DNA from: Ehretia macrophylla
Lineage: Eukaryota > Streptophyta > Magnoliopsida > Boraginales > Ehretiaceae
NCBI GenBank assembly: GCA_037974665.1
Contig: CM075773.1
Coordinates: forward strand, 31,568,853-31,632,852
Reading direction: 5' to 3'
Length of the DNA: 64,000 bases
In this document: positions 23,768 to 37,023 of the stretch, piece after piece
How positions within the stretch are numbered: the first letter of the stretch is position 1
Layout of the letters: each line of letters starts with the position of its first letter
The notes under the pieces: generated by a model
What the model was told of the DNA's origin: nothing
Database searches by the model: none
Seen by the model: only the letters and a program-made list of their open reading frames with translations
Program-made: the position numbers and the translations under genes

Positions 23768-26206
23768 TGTCACGCCCTAACTCGACCCCTCCTATAACCA
23801 GTCAAGACGCAACGGAATTTCGGCAGTATAACGACAGTAAATAGGATACCGAGGTTCTAAACCAACCTCTATAGGACATCATACCTTAACTACATAAACC
23901 ATACAATAAACAAATCTTCAATAAATACAACATACATCATGACTATATTATACAATAATCATTTCTCGTTATACGCCTCCGTTTCAACATAAAACATAAA
24001 CCTTAATATACAATACAAAACATATTGAGCCAATCTAGCAACCTGATCATAAACAAAAGAAAGGCTACTAAGACAATATCAACTAATTCATTAACTTATC
24101 AACATCTTATACATTATAAACTACAAAGCAGATAAAAGTCTACTAAGTTAATTTACAAGATAATAAAACATGTACGACATCACGGATAAGACTCTGGAAC
24201 ATAGGACTTATCCACGTAAGGCACGTTTTCCACATTCTCCTCTTCAGGAGGCACGTACCCGTAATCTTACGAAAGTACACCTGTAAACATGCAATAATAG
24301 AGAGTGAGCTTATATAAAATAAGCCCAGCGAGGATCCGATAGATCTCGAGCAAGGTCTACTAAACTCCTTGGAATAATCCTTTGAGTCAGCAAACACACA
24401 ATACCATAAATAATACTATCATCATATAATTATATAATCATTCAATAAAGGATACTCTAGTTGGTGTAGCTCCATACGCCATCACGATCTCAACCATTCT
24501 TCTTATAACTCCCCATTACTCACACACCTGAGGTACCTCACTAGCCCCTCCCTCCATGACACCTCCGTCATGCGAGCTGGGGGTAGTCTCTGGCAGTCAT
24601 GCCGTTTTCAACCCAACAGCCCAACGCTGTCCGAGAGGTGGCACACACATACCAAGACTCCATAACAATCATCAATAATCAATCAATCATCAATCAATAA
24701 TCTGGGAGATCAGCAACAAAAGTGCCCGATTCCCGTACTCAATAATCAATCAATATAACATCAATATAACATCAATATTTAATTAAACAACAAACAACTA
24801 AGTTAGATGATAAAGTAGGCAATCTAACCGAACATGCATTAAACACACATTCAAACTCTAATTTACCCATCAACAACTCACAATTCAATCACTCAACCCA
24901 CACCCAATCAACTAAGGCTCAATCTAACATTTTAAAGAAAGACAACCTAAACTTCAATTAATCATATCTTACATTCTACTAATCCAAACAACTCCAAATC
25001 AGTTTCAAACACTCACCCATTCAACCATCTACATTAGCCCCCTCGGAAAACCACCATAACACCTCCAAATCATGCCCGATAACTCTAAAACCCTAAGGTG
25101 TCAAGGCTGAATTTTCCAGATTTTCACCCAAACATCATAATCGAAAATTCGGCATTACAACGGCGCTACCACGTAATTATCAAACATTTAGAAATCGACG
25201 GCAATCGATTCCGATCAACACAACTCAATTAAATCAATATTGAACAATTTAATCAAATTTAAATACACGGAAAATGAAAATTATGCTACAACCGATAAAA
25301 ACTCGTAGTATTACAGCTAAATGATCCCTAGCATGCAAGGAGTAATAATCTACCATCAGATTAGAATTCTAACGGTTCGATTTTCAATTCTATGCAAAAA
25401 TACAAAAGTTGAGTTTTGAGATCCAGAATTTTTCTCTCACCTTTGATGCGATATATGCCTAGGAATGCGTGCAATGCGTGCCCAACAAGCGGAATCCAAG
25501 TCAGCACGAAATTCTACAGACAAAACTAGGTTTTTCTTTGAAATTTTGTGTTGAAAACCTTGAAGAAAAGCTTGGCTATTCTCTCATGAACCTCTCGGCC
25601 ATATGTGTGAAAATGAAGGTGTTTTTGTGCTTTGCTTGTGTGTGTAGGTGATATAAGCTTCAAAGTCAACATTTTAAATAAAGTCAAAGTTAGTTTAAAT
25701 TAGTATTTTTGTGTTTTCTTGACTTTAATTGCATTTTCTTGATCACCAAAGTTCAAAACATTTATTCAACACCCAAACTAGCTCAAGTAAATTATTTTTA
25801 GGTGACAAGAAGTTTTACAATCCAACAATTTCACTCGAGTCGGCTTAAAACTCGATTTTCGCAAAAGTCGGTGTAAAAATCCTAATAAATTCTTAAGCCG
25901 ATTTTAAAACCGTTTTCATCAAACACATGTCTATTAAAGTCCGTGGACTAGGTCTAGAAGGGTTAAAAAGACCAGTTTCAAAATTTTAGCGGACGTGTTT
26001 CAAAAATACTATTCACTAAAAATCGACGATAAAATTTCTGACTTCGTTTTTGATGAAAATTTCATGAATGCACATTTAGCACGTATTAGGAGTATTGATA
26101 TCAAAATTATAACATTCTAGGCCCTATAGCACATAAACAGGTCATATGCACGCAAAACGAGACAAAGTACGTAAATCAAGTTAAAGCAGATAAGTGGGGT
26201 TTCACA
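23768..26206 (-). mobile_element. Solo LTR, family 'TGTGAGACCCC', 2439 bp
   Basis: Ends are TG...CA in either direction: it starts TGTCACGCCCTAACTCGACC and ends GGGGTTTCACA on the + strand. Both sides carry the perfect 5-bp duplication TTGCT (23763-23767 and 26207-26211). No gag, pol, primer site or second LTR lies next to it, so it is a solo LTR. It is homologous in reverse to 51024-53485 along its length, for instance the shared GGATTCCGCTTGTTGGGCA. The long LTR and terminal words suggest a Ty3/gypsy element of Tekay/Del type; sense strand is not certain. Confidence 0.88.
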
Positions 26207-26211
26207 TTGCT

Positions 26212-28075
26212 CATAAAAGTTACCCATGCCATAAAACCAATGAAAAACCCAAAAGATTGCCCAAAAATCAATCGAGAACTAACAAATATTAAGTAAAAAT
26301 GTGTTGAAAAAATATGTAAATAATTCACCCAACAAATACCCCAAAACTTAAACTTTGCTTGTCTTCAAACAAAAGAAACAACTTAGAGATTAAAGACTCA
26401 ACAAAATAACTTATAAAAGTTATATTGTGAGATAGTCAATTTTCCAGGACTTCAGTAGTAGTTTTCAAAACTCAACCTCAAGGGGCATTTCAAAAATCAT
26501 GAGCATCAAAAATATCAACTTCAAAATAGATTTCATCTTACTTCAAATCCCACAAGTGAGTGTGTGTATAGCCTCTCTCCCAATCAATTATACCCGGATG
26601 AGTTTATGCAAGCAAGTGAGTTGTTAATGTCGATCTTTTAGTGTTAATTCATTTAGAACTCCATAGGCTCACATTTCATGTCACTCTCTACTAATGTAGA
26701 TTAAACATAGCATCAAAGATCATTAGGACTTTATATTTGGTTATAATGTATGGCTAGAGTTAAGGTAGGATAATGGATATAAACGTATGGCTAAACTACG
26801 CGTATGCACGCAATCATTCTAGGATTTTCAATGGAGCAGATGCCAACTCTACTTCTCACACCCAAAAATTTATCAACACATCGCTTTTCTTTCTTCTTTC
26901 TTGTCACTTCCTCAACATTTATCCACAATATTTACAATAACACATAGAGCCCACATTCCCCTTAAACTTGCATTTTTACATTAAATACAAGAGGTGTGGC
27001 TCTTTTTCCTTTCTTTTCATTTTCTTTTCAAGATTTTTTTTTTTCAGCTTTTTTTTGTTTTTTTTTTTACTTTTTGTTTTTCGCATAAACAACAAGCCAT
27101 TTCACCCAGTCATAACACTTCTAATCCTTCAACACAAGCATGGCTCCAAATAATCCTCCTAGAATAATCACATGCTACGAGTAAAAAGGTCATTATTTTA
27201 GAAAATAAATTCGAGGCTAGAGATATTACTGGCTACACATAGAAAGAAAAGAGTAATTCAAGCTTAAAAGGGTGAACTGTGAATAATCGATTATTAATGG
27301 GTTGGCTTGAAAGGCTCAAACGATCCAAAGATGACCTAAATCATACCCTAATGCTATATAACCTAGATAACTTAGGATTTCGCCTCGAGTGATAATCAAG
27401 CAAGTTCTAAAGCCCTATGCTCATATATATATTTTTTTTTATTCACTTAGGCTCACCTAAATCTTCTCTAAGCAACAATATGACTAGGCGAGGCTAAGTG
27501 CGCAAAGTGTAGAGATTCTTAGTAAAACAAAGCTATTTTTCAATCAAACATCCTCAAGACTAAAATGTCATTCTATTCCACTCATCATCGGCCTACTTTC
27601 CCATCTTTCAACATCACTTTCAATAGTTTTTGGTTTTGTTTTCTATTTTTTTTTTTGAATGAAAGAAATGAACAAAACATTTGAAAATAAAGAGAAACAG
27701 ACTCTAAAGAGAACAAGTTAACACGGTAGACACCACATAAACCACCCCCAAACTTTAAAACGAGACATTGTCCTCAATGGCAATAATTAAAGAAAAGAGA
27801 ACAAAGGACTCTCATTACGTACAAGCAATTAAAATTTATCGCTAATTATTTTGACCAAATTTTTAGGGTTCTAATCACACAAAATCAACAATTAAAATTT
27901 ATTATTATCTCATAACTCATACTAATCTACTCTTATAACTGATTTCTATAAATTAGTCCTATTAATTTATATTGTTAGATATATCAAATCAGATACTAAT
28001 TAACTCATTCCTATAAATCAGCCACTAAGAAATATTTTTTATTTTTATACCCGCTTAAAAACAATGTAATTATAC
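26212..28075. other. Old retroelement debris
   Basis: No intact frame. Two signature strings, CCCCAAAACTTAAACTTTGC (about 26340) and CCCCCAAACTTTAAAACG (about 27745), resemble each other and are typical of plant Ty3/gypsy untranslated regions. T-rich run at about 27000-27080. Assignment to family is a guess. Confidence 0.4.
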
Positions 28076-28077
28076 AG

Positions 28078-28545
28078 CTTGTTTGGATTCACAATTTTAA
28101 AGGGAAGAAAAAGATGGAGAGGGAATAAAGAATCCCTCCATTTGTTTGGATGGCAATTTAAAACCAATTAAACGAAATGGAAGGGTTCCAAAACCCTTCC
28201 ATTTTATTTAATTGGATGGATTTTATAATCCTTTCAATTTGGGGTGTTTGGACGGGAAAGAAAAGGTTTGAACATAAAAGTCTTTTTTATCCCTACATAT
28301 CTCATGATTATAAAAATAAAAAAAGGTATTTAAGTAATTTTGCATTTAAAATTATCATTTTCATTTCCTTCCCTTCTCCAATCCAAACAAAAAATGATAA
28401 AATCTTTTCATTTTCTTTCCGTTATTATTTTTTTACAATCCAAACAAAGTAATTCCTTTCCTTTCCTTTCCTTTCTTTTCCTTTATTTTTTTCCTCCACT
28501 CTACTTTCATTTCCATTCCTCTGTGCAATCCAAACACTATGTAAA
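28078..28545. mobile_element. Candidate MITE with TTTGGATTG termini
   Basis: Starts GCTTGTTTGGATTCACA and ends TGTGCAATCCAAACACT, imperfect inverted repeats. Internal copies of TTTGGAT/ATCCAAAC recur at about 28145, 28245, 28380 and 28436, and ACCCTTCCATTTTATTTAAT is the inverted partner of an adjacent segment. Target duplication not clear, so class is open. Confidence 0.5.
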
Positions 28546-28936
28546 GCTAAGAAAAATGCGGGGGCATTACAAGTTATATTAAAATAAGTGAGTATAACAT
28601 ACACATTACGTCTATCAAGCAGGGGAAAGAAGGCCCCAAAACAAACACAGAGATTGTAGATGTTAAATTCTTGTTGTTGAAAGCCATACAAAACTTACCA
28701 CTTCCTGATCTCCTAGTCATTCAGCACCAAGAAGTTAAAACATTATTCCTTGGCACCATCTGGGCTGTGTTTTGTTTAATTACATTTTCTGTTCACCTCC
28801 GAAATAATCGAAAAATAAAATTTAGAAAAGAAGCATTAATTCTTTTAGTTAGAGACACCATAACATTGATAGAGTAGAGCAAAGCAAAGGACAAAAAAGT
28901 AAAGAGTCTCGATCGGTCATCTTATTACAATGAGAG

Positions 28937-29872
28937 CTAACTGCAAATGGGGCAGAGCACCAATCCATTCTCATTACAATGAGAACACCTTAGCACCACC
29001 GTTCTCCTCCCTTGCTGCAGCTTTGGATGTTCCATCACTATTTTACAACTGCCATTACATTTAAAACACGGCAAAAACCTTGCGCCACCACAACCATCGC
29101 ACACATTATAACCAGCTTTGTTCAACTTAGGCAAGCCTTGAAGCAAATCTCCAAGACCACCGCCTTGTTCCACTATCCTCATCACTTCCTCCGCTCCACC
29201 TATATACCTCCCTTTAATGAAAACTCTCGGTGGTATTAACGCATCACCACTGCTCTCTTTGCCCTTCAACAACTCCCTTAACTCATCTCTAAACCCTCTG
29301 TCCATGGATATATCTCTCTCGCAAATCGGAACCCCAAAGCCTTCCACTGCTGATCTAACGGCATTACATGCCTCATATGTCTTCCTTACACCCCTTAACG
29401 TCGTCGTGTAGATCACAACTTTGTTTTCACCATTTGGTGGGCAAATCTTTTCGAATTCATCAACTGAACAACACTTAACCGTATAAGAGCATTTTCTTGA
29501 AATAACTGGAGCTGCATCATTCACAACGGATTCACACGCATGATTAGCTGCTCTGGGATCAGCAAGATTTGGATTTGAGTTTTCCTTGTTGGATAGAGGT
29601 AAAAAACGAAAGCTATGATCAGGTGTAGGGGTGGAGTCAAGGCCAGCCATAAGCTCCCAAGAGTTGATGATTTCAGGCTTGAGAGGTGGGGTAGGGGTGG
29701 TAGTGGCAGAGTGGTTTAAGGAGGAGGATGGGGGTGTGGGAGGTGGATCGAGTGTCAAAAGGCCGTAAGTAGTGGAGGTGAGAGAGACAATGTGGTGACC
29801 AAAGGTGGTTGAGCCGCCGATCTGAGGGAAGTCTTCATCATGGCCGAGCAATGTAGATGAAACGCACCCCAT
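28937..29872 (-). CDS. Glutaredoxin-domain protein with C-terminal cysteine cluster (At3g28850/At5g39865 type)
   Basis: Intronless, 311 aa. I start at 29872 because this gives MGCVSSTLLG, the N-myristoylation-like start shared by this plant family; an in-frame ATG nine codons upstream (29899) would hide it. The N-terminal half is Pro/Ser/Thr-rich. A glutaredoxin fold follows at about residues 151-255 (KVVIYTTTLRGVRKTYEAC ... ERDISMDRGFRDELREL ... PPRVFIKGRYIGGAEEV). The usual CPYC/CCxC active site is replaced by TLRGVRKT, typical of this group, so disulfide reduction is doubtful. The end has CxxC pairs (CDGCGG, CFKCNGSC, CSHCNENG, CPIC) resembling a DnaJ-like zinc cluster. Membrane attachment and metal binding are inferred; exact role unknown to me. 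Confidence 0.93.
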   Translation of the reverse strand: MGCVSSTLLGHDEDFPQIGGSTTFGHHIVSLTSTTYGLLTLDPPPTPPSSSLNHSATTTPTPPLKPEIINSWELMAGLDSTPTPDHSFRFLPLSNKENSNPNLADPRAANHACESVVNDAAPVISRKCSYTVKCCSVDEFEKICPPNGENKVVIYTTTLRGVRKTYEACNAVRSAVEGFGVPICERDISMDRGFRDELRELLKGKESSGDALIPPRVFIKGRYIGGAEEVMRIVEQGGGLGDLLQGLPKLNKAGYNVCDGCGGARFLPCFKCNGSCKIVMEHPKLQQGRRTVVLRCSHCNENGLVLCPICS

Positions 29873-32321
29873 TTTTGTTGCCTCTTCGATGGTCAGCACT
29901 GAAACGGACTAGTGTAGAATGCAAGTGAGAGGAGGTGAAGAGTGTGTGTGAGAGTGAGGAGGAGAAAACTAAAAGAGATAATAGATGTGCTGCTGGTACT
30001 TGAGACTTTGGATACGAGACAAGAGACTTTATGAAAAGAAGGAGGAGGTGGGGGTGGGGATGGGGGGGAGTTCATTCAATTTTCAAAATCTCAAGTGTGG
30101 ATACTGTTTGCACGGGGGTGGGTGTTGGTGTTCTTAGCGCCACGCTCTGTCTCAGACCAAATTTTGATTTTTGAACAAAGCGGTGCACAGTAACTGCCAA
30201 AGTGGAGCCTCTTTCTGGTTTAGTTACCTTTTAACTGACACCTGAAATTCCATTTCTTTTTTTAAATAATAAATTCAATTCGAGTACGATCATCTTGATT
30301 TTTATTTAAAAATCATAAATCTCCTAATTTAGTAATATATTAGAAATTAAATAATAAAATTTGAGATAAAAATATCTAAATTCAAATTTCATTATCAAAT
30401 ATAATAAGTCTCTACCCTATTACATCCAACTTTTCAAATTCTTATTATCTAACGACTACATTATAATTACCTTTGATTAAGTTATTAGTTGGATTTAAAT
30501 TCTTCACAACCATTATTCACCAAAAAAATCTTGCTCACGTTAATTTTCTCTATAATTTTATGTAATAGATAGTTATCCGTACTCGTGCCATATGTCAACA
30601 AATACAATTAATAGATTAAATCAATCTTTTATACTAGCTTTATAACCATAGTTATATAGTATTAATGTTATGCCTCGATTTTAAAATCCCATACGCGCAA
30701 GTAAAACTAGTGTGATAGAATGGTATTCAAAACCAAGTTACTTGCCAGTGTGAGAGCTAAGTTATGAAGTATTAATGTCATGCACCGATTTTGCACTCTT
30801 TAATAAACAAATACTTATAGTCATCCAGTGTCATGGACAAATTATATATATTTCAAAGTTCATGTGAATAAGAGTTTGCCCCAATTCAATCGGGGGAGCG
30901 AATTAATTATAAAAGCACGAGTTTAATTAGTCAATTTATTAGTAAATAAGAAAAAATATTATCTAGATGGGTCAATAGATTGACTTTGAAACAAAGGGAA
31001 AATGTCTATTACCTACCTTTTATGTGTGTGTGGAAAGTAAAAATTAATTTTTTCCTTCTTATTTAATGAATTCTTGATGTCATGCAATTTTATGAGAGAG
31101 TGTGGGTAATTCGCAAAGTTCATAGGATTGTGTGAAATTTACCTATTAACTCATAGCTGGGCTGTCTCGAACAATTTAAAGGTTTTGGGGGATCATCTAA
31201 ATAGGAGTTTTAATAATTAGGTTTTTTCTCAATAAAAAAAACTCTAAATTTTATACTAAAATAATCACTTGTATAAAATGACATTTCTTCAATGTTCTTT
31301 CTCTTTATTAATTTTTTTTAAGCATCTTTCTTGGGCCTTAATAATTAGGCTTTATTAAGTCTATTGCATATAAAAACAATTAATAAAAAAAATGAATATA
31401 ATTAAAAAAATTAATTATTTCAAGTTAAAATATATATAAGTATGTAAATAATATCAAAATTTATAACATAAAAAAACAAAAAGAAGAGTTGAATGTATAT
31501 CTCTATGCTTTCTTTCTTGGGATAGCCTTACTTTCTTATATTATATGCAAAATTAATATCACAATAAACAAAAATCGTTTAAATGCTAGCCTTCAATAGT
31601 TGGACTTTCAATAGTTCAAAAATTGATTAAGTGCTGACCATTTGACCTTCTTTTACTAAGTTAATATTATTATTTTTTTTAATTTGGAGCTCCCAAGCTA
31701 AGGAGACCTTGGGCACAGACCCAAGCTGCCCTTAGCTTGGGCCGGCACTGACTCATTGAGAAAATGTCTATCACCCATTTCAAATGTGATTTTCTATTTT
31801 CTATCTTTTAACTTGGCATAATGTTCTGGCGTTTCATCTTGAAAAATTCAAGAATGCTTGTTTTCTAGCTTAATCAATGGTAATGATTTATGTCTATGAG
31901 TCAATAAACTGGTTGAAATTCTTTGATTTTCATTTTCCCTCGCTCTTCTCAAAAAATGGAAAAAAAAAAAAAAAAAAAAGAATCACTACAAAGTGATGTT
32001 TTTTTGGGTATATCTTAACGTGCCAAATGAACTCCTCACCTGACTGCTAATATGAAAGATCTAATCACCAATATTAACGCTAGATATTTCTATTAGGAAA
32101 AGATTATTATAGACTAGTGCAAAACCCTACTCTGAGCAAATTAAGTTTCCCTTTTTCTTTTTTTTTTGTTTCTTTTTTTTGCTGGGTAATTTATTCTGAG
32201 CAAAGTTGCTAATAAATTATGACAAGAAAATGGAATATGATCATATATGGTGGTTGTATTTGTGCATATACTCGAGTGACTATGCTGTTGACTTGAATGG
32301 ATATTTTGGGATTTGAAGTGT
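29873..32321. other. Upstream region of the glutaredoxin-like gene, then AT-rich spacer
   Basis: 29873-30100 on the minus strand is the CT-rich 5' UTR/promoter. The remainder is AT-rich with no gene or clear element; short A runs near 31961 and T runs near 32157. Confidence 0.5.
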
Positions 32322-32666
32322 TGTTGGCACCCTTTTGGTTTTAAAAGTACACCGAAATTCTCTGTGATTTGAAAAAACAGCAGACGTGCCCCTTCAGTCT
32401 CTTTCCATTAAGTTTTATAACATTAAATGTTAAATGACATAAATACCCTCAACTCTTTTTTTTGCTCTCTTTTCTCCTTTTTCTTTATATATATATATAA
32501 GACCAAAAAAATATATCATATATATATATACACACCACATTAGAAAAAAATAAAAAATAATATATAACATATATATCACACACCACATCTGAAAAAATAT
32601 ATATATATATATATACACACACCAAACCCAAAAAAATAGGATTATATATATATATATATATATATA

Positions 32667-34061
32667 GGGTAATTTTGATTCACACATCTTCCATTGTTAG
32701 TAAGTGTGACTCACACCCCACACTTTTTACAAACTTTGACTTAGACCCCTTATGTTGATAAATCAACAACTTTTCTGTTTGCAAGTTACTAAAGGACAAT
32801 TTTATCCCTGTTTTGCCAACCATTTAATAGCCAATAGTGGCATTTTTTTTTACTGGGTAAAAAATGTTATGTGATACTTCAATGCATGAAAATATCCTGC
32901 TTGGAAACCCAATCAATCATTGTGTAATTTACTAAATTAAACACACATGAAAAGACAAATATAGTGCTTGATGATCATTATACACAAAATTAAATCCAGT
33001 GCTTGAAATGGTTTTCTCATAAAAATACAGAAGATAGGTTTCCATTTACTTTAACTATATTAAATTTTCACAATAGATAAAGAGTGTACGAGGATATAAA
33101 CAATGATTTCCATTTAATTCCTTGCAATAAAACCCAATCCTCACTCAAGAACATTGATTACCCCTCTTATCCATAAAAAAATGAAAAGAAAATACTAGTA
33201 AAATCGAAAAAAAAAACTAAAGGAAACGCACATGCAGAAGAAAGAATTGTAAGAGTATATTGCATAGTATAAACTGAGAAATACTAGTAGACAGGAGCGG
33301 TGGTATATGAGAGTGAGCCGAGGCTACAGCCCCCACTGTCCCAAAAAAAATGTTAAAAATTTTATATATTTTTTAGGAAAAAAATTAATTAGCCCCCATT
33401 AAAAAAAAATACCTATATAGTTGAAAAATGATTTATTTTAGTTCTCACTGAGAAGAATTCCTGGATCCGTCCTTGCTAGTAGAATAATATTTCTCAGAGC
33501 TAGCCTTTACAAGAACAATATAAAAGTGACTTTTTCAAAAAAATTATGAGTAAAATAAAATGCAAAAGAAGAAAAAAATTAGGAAAACAATGTTCAACAC
33601 ACATGCAGTAATTAATCGCTTGACATTAAGGCTTGAAAATAGGCTTTTTACCTTTTTATTTGCATTTAAAATTGAATTTTAGTGCAGTTTTTAAAAGGTA
33701 GATAAGAAAGAGTGATTTTAGTTGATGAAGAGAGGAAAACGAGAAAACTCGTATAGAAAAGTAGTTCGTTGAGTAGGATAGTACAATTCTTCATCTTAGC
33801 TTGGACACGTGTCAGAATAAAATTAATTTCTTTTCCCTAGTCTGAATAGGTGCAAGAAAAGCATTTTGGTCCCCAACGAACCACTAGTATCTTTTCTCTT
33901 TTGTTCCTTTTTTTATTATCTACAAAATGACCGTTATACCCTTTTATAGATGAAAAGTTTAACAAAAATTTAACAGAAAGGGTCTGAATCAAAGTTTGTA
34001 AAAAGTATGGAGTGTGAGTCACACTTACTAACAATGGAAGGGGTGTGAATCAAAATTACCC
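32667..34061. mobile_element. Nested non-autonomous TIR transposon, 1395 bp
   Basis: Left end GGGTAATTTTGATTCACAC and right end GTGAATCAAAATTACCC are inverted; the match continues for about 125 bp (TCCATTGTTAGTAAGTGTGA on the left, its complement on the right). Both flanks are TA repeats, so the duplication length cannot be read. No transposase inside. It contains a hAT MITE. Confidence 0.82.
33292..33475. mobile_element. hAT-type MITE, 184 bp
   Basis: Flanked by a perfect 8-bp duplication CTAGTAGA (33284-33291 and 33476-33483), the hAT signature. Ends CAGGAGCGG and CCGTCCTTG are imperfect inverted repeats of the common plant hAT terminus CAGGGGCGGA. Interior is AT-rich with no frame. It lies inside the 32667-34061 element, so it is the youngest layer of the nest. 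Confidence 0.88.
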
Positions 34062-34375
34062 TATATATATATATATATGATACTGTGCTATTTGTTTTTT
34101 TGTTTTTTGTTTTTTTTTGTAGTTGTAAAGGATTTTTTTGTCAATTAGCCTTCATATTTTATTGAAAAAATTATTGAAATACAACCAAAGTTGCATGAGA
34201 GGCACATGTACCTCACATGCCTTTAAAACTAACGGATTTATTGACGGAGGGGGTTGTAGTGCTATGTTTTTAAAATCACAGGGGGTTCTGGTGTACTTTT
34301 GAAACCATAAAAGATTTTGCATACTTTAGACAAATTATAGAGAGTTACGGTGCTATTTACCTAAACGGAAAGATA

Positions 34376-37020
34376 ACCATTGCGAACTGCCAACTACCTT
34401 GCATCTTCATGGCACTAATTAAACTTTCAGAATTAAGCACCAACATGCAAATTTGTTTAAGAAACAGTTCACAACCCGACGTTTTTCCACCTAGTTGGAT
34501 CTATCTATTTACGTTATATATCAATTGCAAATTGGTAAATTAATTATCAATGAGCGTAAAGGTGATGATGATGATAAATCTTAAGTTTTAAAGTAGGGAA
34601 AAAAATGGAAAAAAGAAAAAAAAAAAAAAAAAAAAAGAAGAAGATTGCACAGGCACTTAATTACTTGCATTTATAAAGATAAAAGATTTAAGTCTCGACT
34701 TAAAAACATGCCTTCCACATTGATAATAACTAAATAAATAGAATTATTTTATAAATAATAAGAACGTTTAAATAGATGGTAACTTTAATTGGTATATTAG
34801 TTAAGCAATAGTAATAACATGTTAAATTTTGTAAAAGACAAGAAATGTACAAGATTAATAATATTGAAGAGTCGAGCATAAACAGAAACAAAAGTATAAA
34901 TAGTTATCCTGTATATTTGTAAACAAAGAAGAGAGAAGAAAATCCAAATTTGAAGCATTTGGTTTTGGGCCGGTGGTTTACTGAGGGTAGTTGTAAATGA
35001 TATTTTCCAAAAGCAAAGCCAGACCCAAGAATCAATCATGAAGTGATGGAATGGTTTGGTAAGCCTATAAAATATAAATGCGAACTCCATATTTATGAGA
35101 GTCGAACGGCCTGACACTAGATGCAAGAGCTTTCCCTTGGTTTATATTATTTTATTTGTTTCAATAAAACTTGTTGGGAATTGCTAGTTTAACTTATATA
35201 TTTTTATCCCCTAAAAAAATTACTGTTGGGAATGAGGACACACAAATTAAACACACGACAAGCCAACAAAATTGTGCTCATGTAGGCCGCAGGGTAGGCC
35301 AATACCTATGCAAGAATGAAAGGGAGGGCTGTTATTAATTTTTGGTTTTTGTTTTCTTACAAAACACTAGTTATAGAGAGTGGGTATATATGTTGTCGGC
35401 ATCTACACACTTGAAGATAGAGATAGATCAGTAAGTGGGCGCTTTTGTCAAACTTAAATTCAATGGGGATAAGTAGTATATCCTCTCAGGCCCAATGTAC
35501 GGGGAGGTTAGCTTGTCTCAGTTAATTTATATATAAGATGGTTTATATTTTAAAAATAGACCAAAGACTGAAGTGGCTTTTTCTTTTTATATATGAGAAC
35601 ATAGTAATAGTATACTTCCTAATAAGCTGCAGCTTTGTAGTTTAGGGGATTGATGAGCCATAAAATAACAATGTGAAGTTGCATAAATACAAAAGGCCAA
35701 AAAAGAAAATACAAAAGGCAAAAATCTATGTTGGCGGCCATAAAAAAATATAATGTGCGGAGTTGGGCCCAATACTGGACAGGGCTTCGGCCCGATGAAA
35801 GACTGGGCCAAGGATAAAGCCAAGGCCAGTTGACCAATTCAATAGGATCAGAAAAATGTCAACCTACTCATCCACATCGCATCTGGGAGCCCGGAAACTA
35901 TAGTCCATATATGTCCATTGTGGCACACAGGTTATTCTCAAGCTGCGGCTTTCTAGTTTAGGAGATAAAAGAGAGGTGATTTAGAAAGCTGCATATATAT
36001 TACCGGCCTTGAAAATTCTCAAATTAGTTATATAGTTATTAGTTCGTACTGTAGGACCGGTGCTGATTTTAATCCTCAACCTTAAAAAAAATGGAGCCTG
36101 TTTTGATTCCTTTTTTAAAGGATTTCAAATTAGCTTCTTATATATACATATATGCCCATAATGTATAGGGATGGACTCGAAATTCAACTAGGATTATTAA
36201 TCCAAAGGTGATTATCAAAGGGGAAATAGTTTTCTAATTCCCTATTATGCCTTATTTGTTGCCTAGGCAGTTCATGAAATAAATCCTTTTATGCAATAGG
36301 TATGAATAGAAAAATATCGGTTCATGTTTGACCTTAATTCCAATTAATGGCATGTAATATGGATTGAAGACTGCATTCAAATGTCTCAATTTATTTATAT
36401 ATAAGGATTTTGCCTATTTTATTATTATTATCTTTTTGGTGAAAGCCTTTCGAGCTTGAAATTACGATAAAAAGTTGTGCACTTGATTCCACTAGTCCAT
36501 ATATAGTTGAAAGAGAGCTTAAACGATGTATGAGTACTTCGACAAATTAAGAAAAATATGGCCTTAATTATTAGACGACATTAACCAGCTGGACCAAAAG
36601 TGCACAGTTGTAATATACTCAGGAGGTGACATAAGAGTCGCAAAAGTTTTCGCTTCTTTCATGTTTCAACTGACTTTTCTTTTTCTTTTTTTTTTTTTAA
36701 TGACCATGAAAACACTAATGGAAAGTCATTTTGATTTGCATTAATTAAAATCTAAATTCGAAAGATATGACTTTATCCGAAAGAAGTATAGTTCGAATTA
36801 CATGGACACAACGTCTCTATGAGTTATTTCTTGATGATACACTCCAAGATAAAGAAATTGATATGGTATTATATTATCGGGTTTATCATGGTGATCTATC
36901 TTTGGCATTTCATTAAGATCCTTACCCTGCATGTAAGACTTGATCTTCAAGTAAAAGAAATTAAAGCAAAACCAGAAGAATCTTTAAATTAAGGGAAGAA
37001 GAAAAAGATAATAAGTCATT
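34376..37020. other. Intergenic region without supported gene
   Basis: AT-rich. A run at 34616-34636. A short duplicated string (GCTGC-GCTTT-TAGTTTAGG) occurs near 35627 and 35942. A GGGCCCAATACTGGAC stretch near 35764. No domain-bearing frame. Confidence 0.5.
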
Positions 37021-37023
37021 GGT

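Larger units (their letters stand above)
32322..34375. mobile_element. Outer TIR element hosting two nested transposons
   Basis: Left segment 32322-32440 (TTTTAAAAGTACACCGAAAT, CTGTGATTTGAAAAAACA) pairs in reverse with right segment about 34240-34375 (TTCTGGTGTACTTTTGAAAC, TTTTTAAAATCACAGGGGG). The arms are diverged and the left end may be truncated. A TA microsatellite inside it became the target for the element at 32667-34061. Edges are approximate and no duplication is identified. Confidence 0.5.

Noticed and set aside
32430-32687. 85-codon Tyr/Ile-rich frame
   Set aside because: A translation of TA microsatellites.
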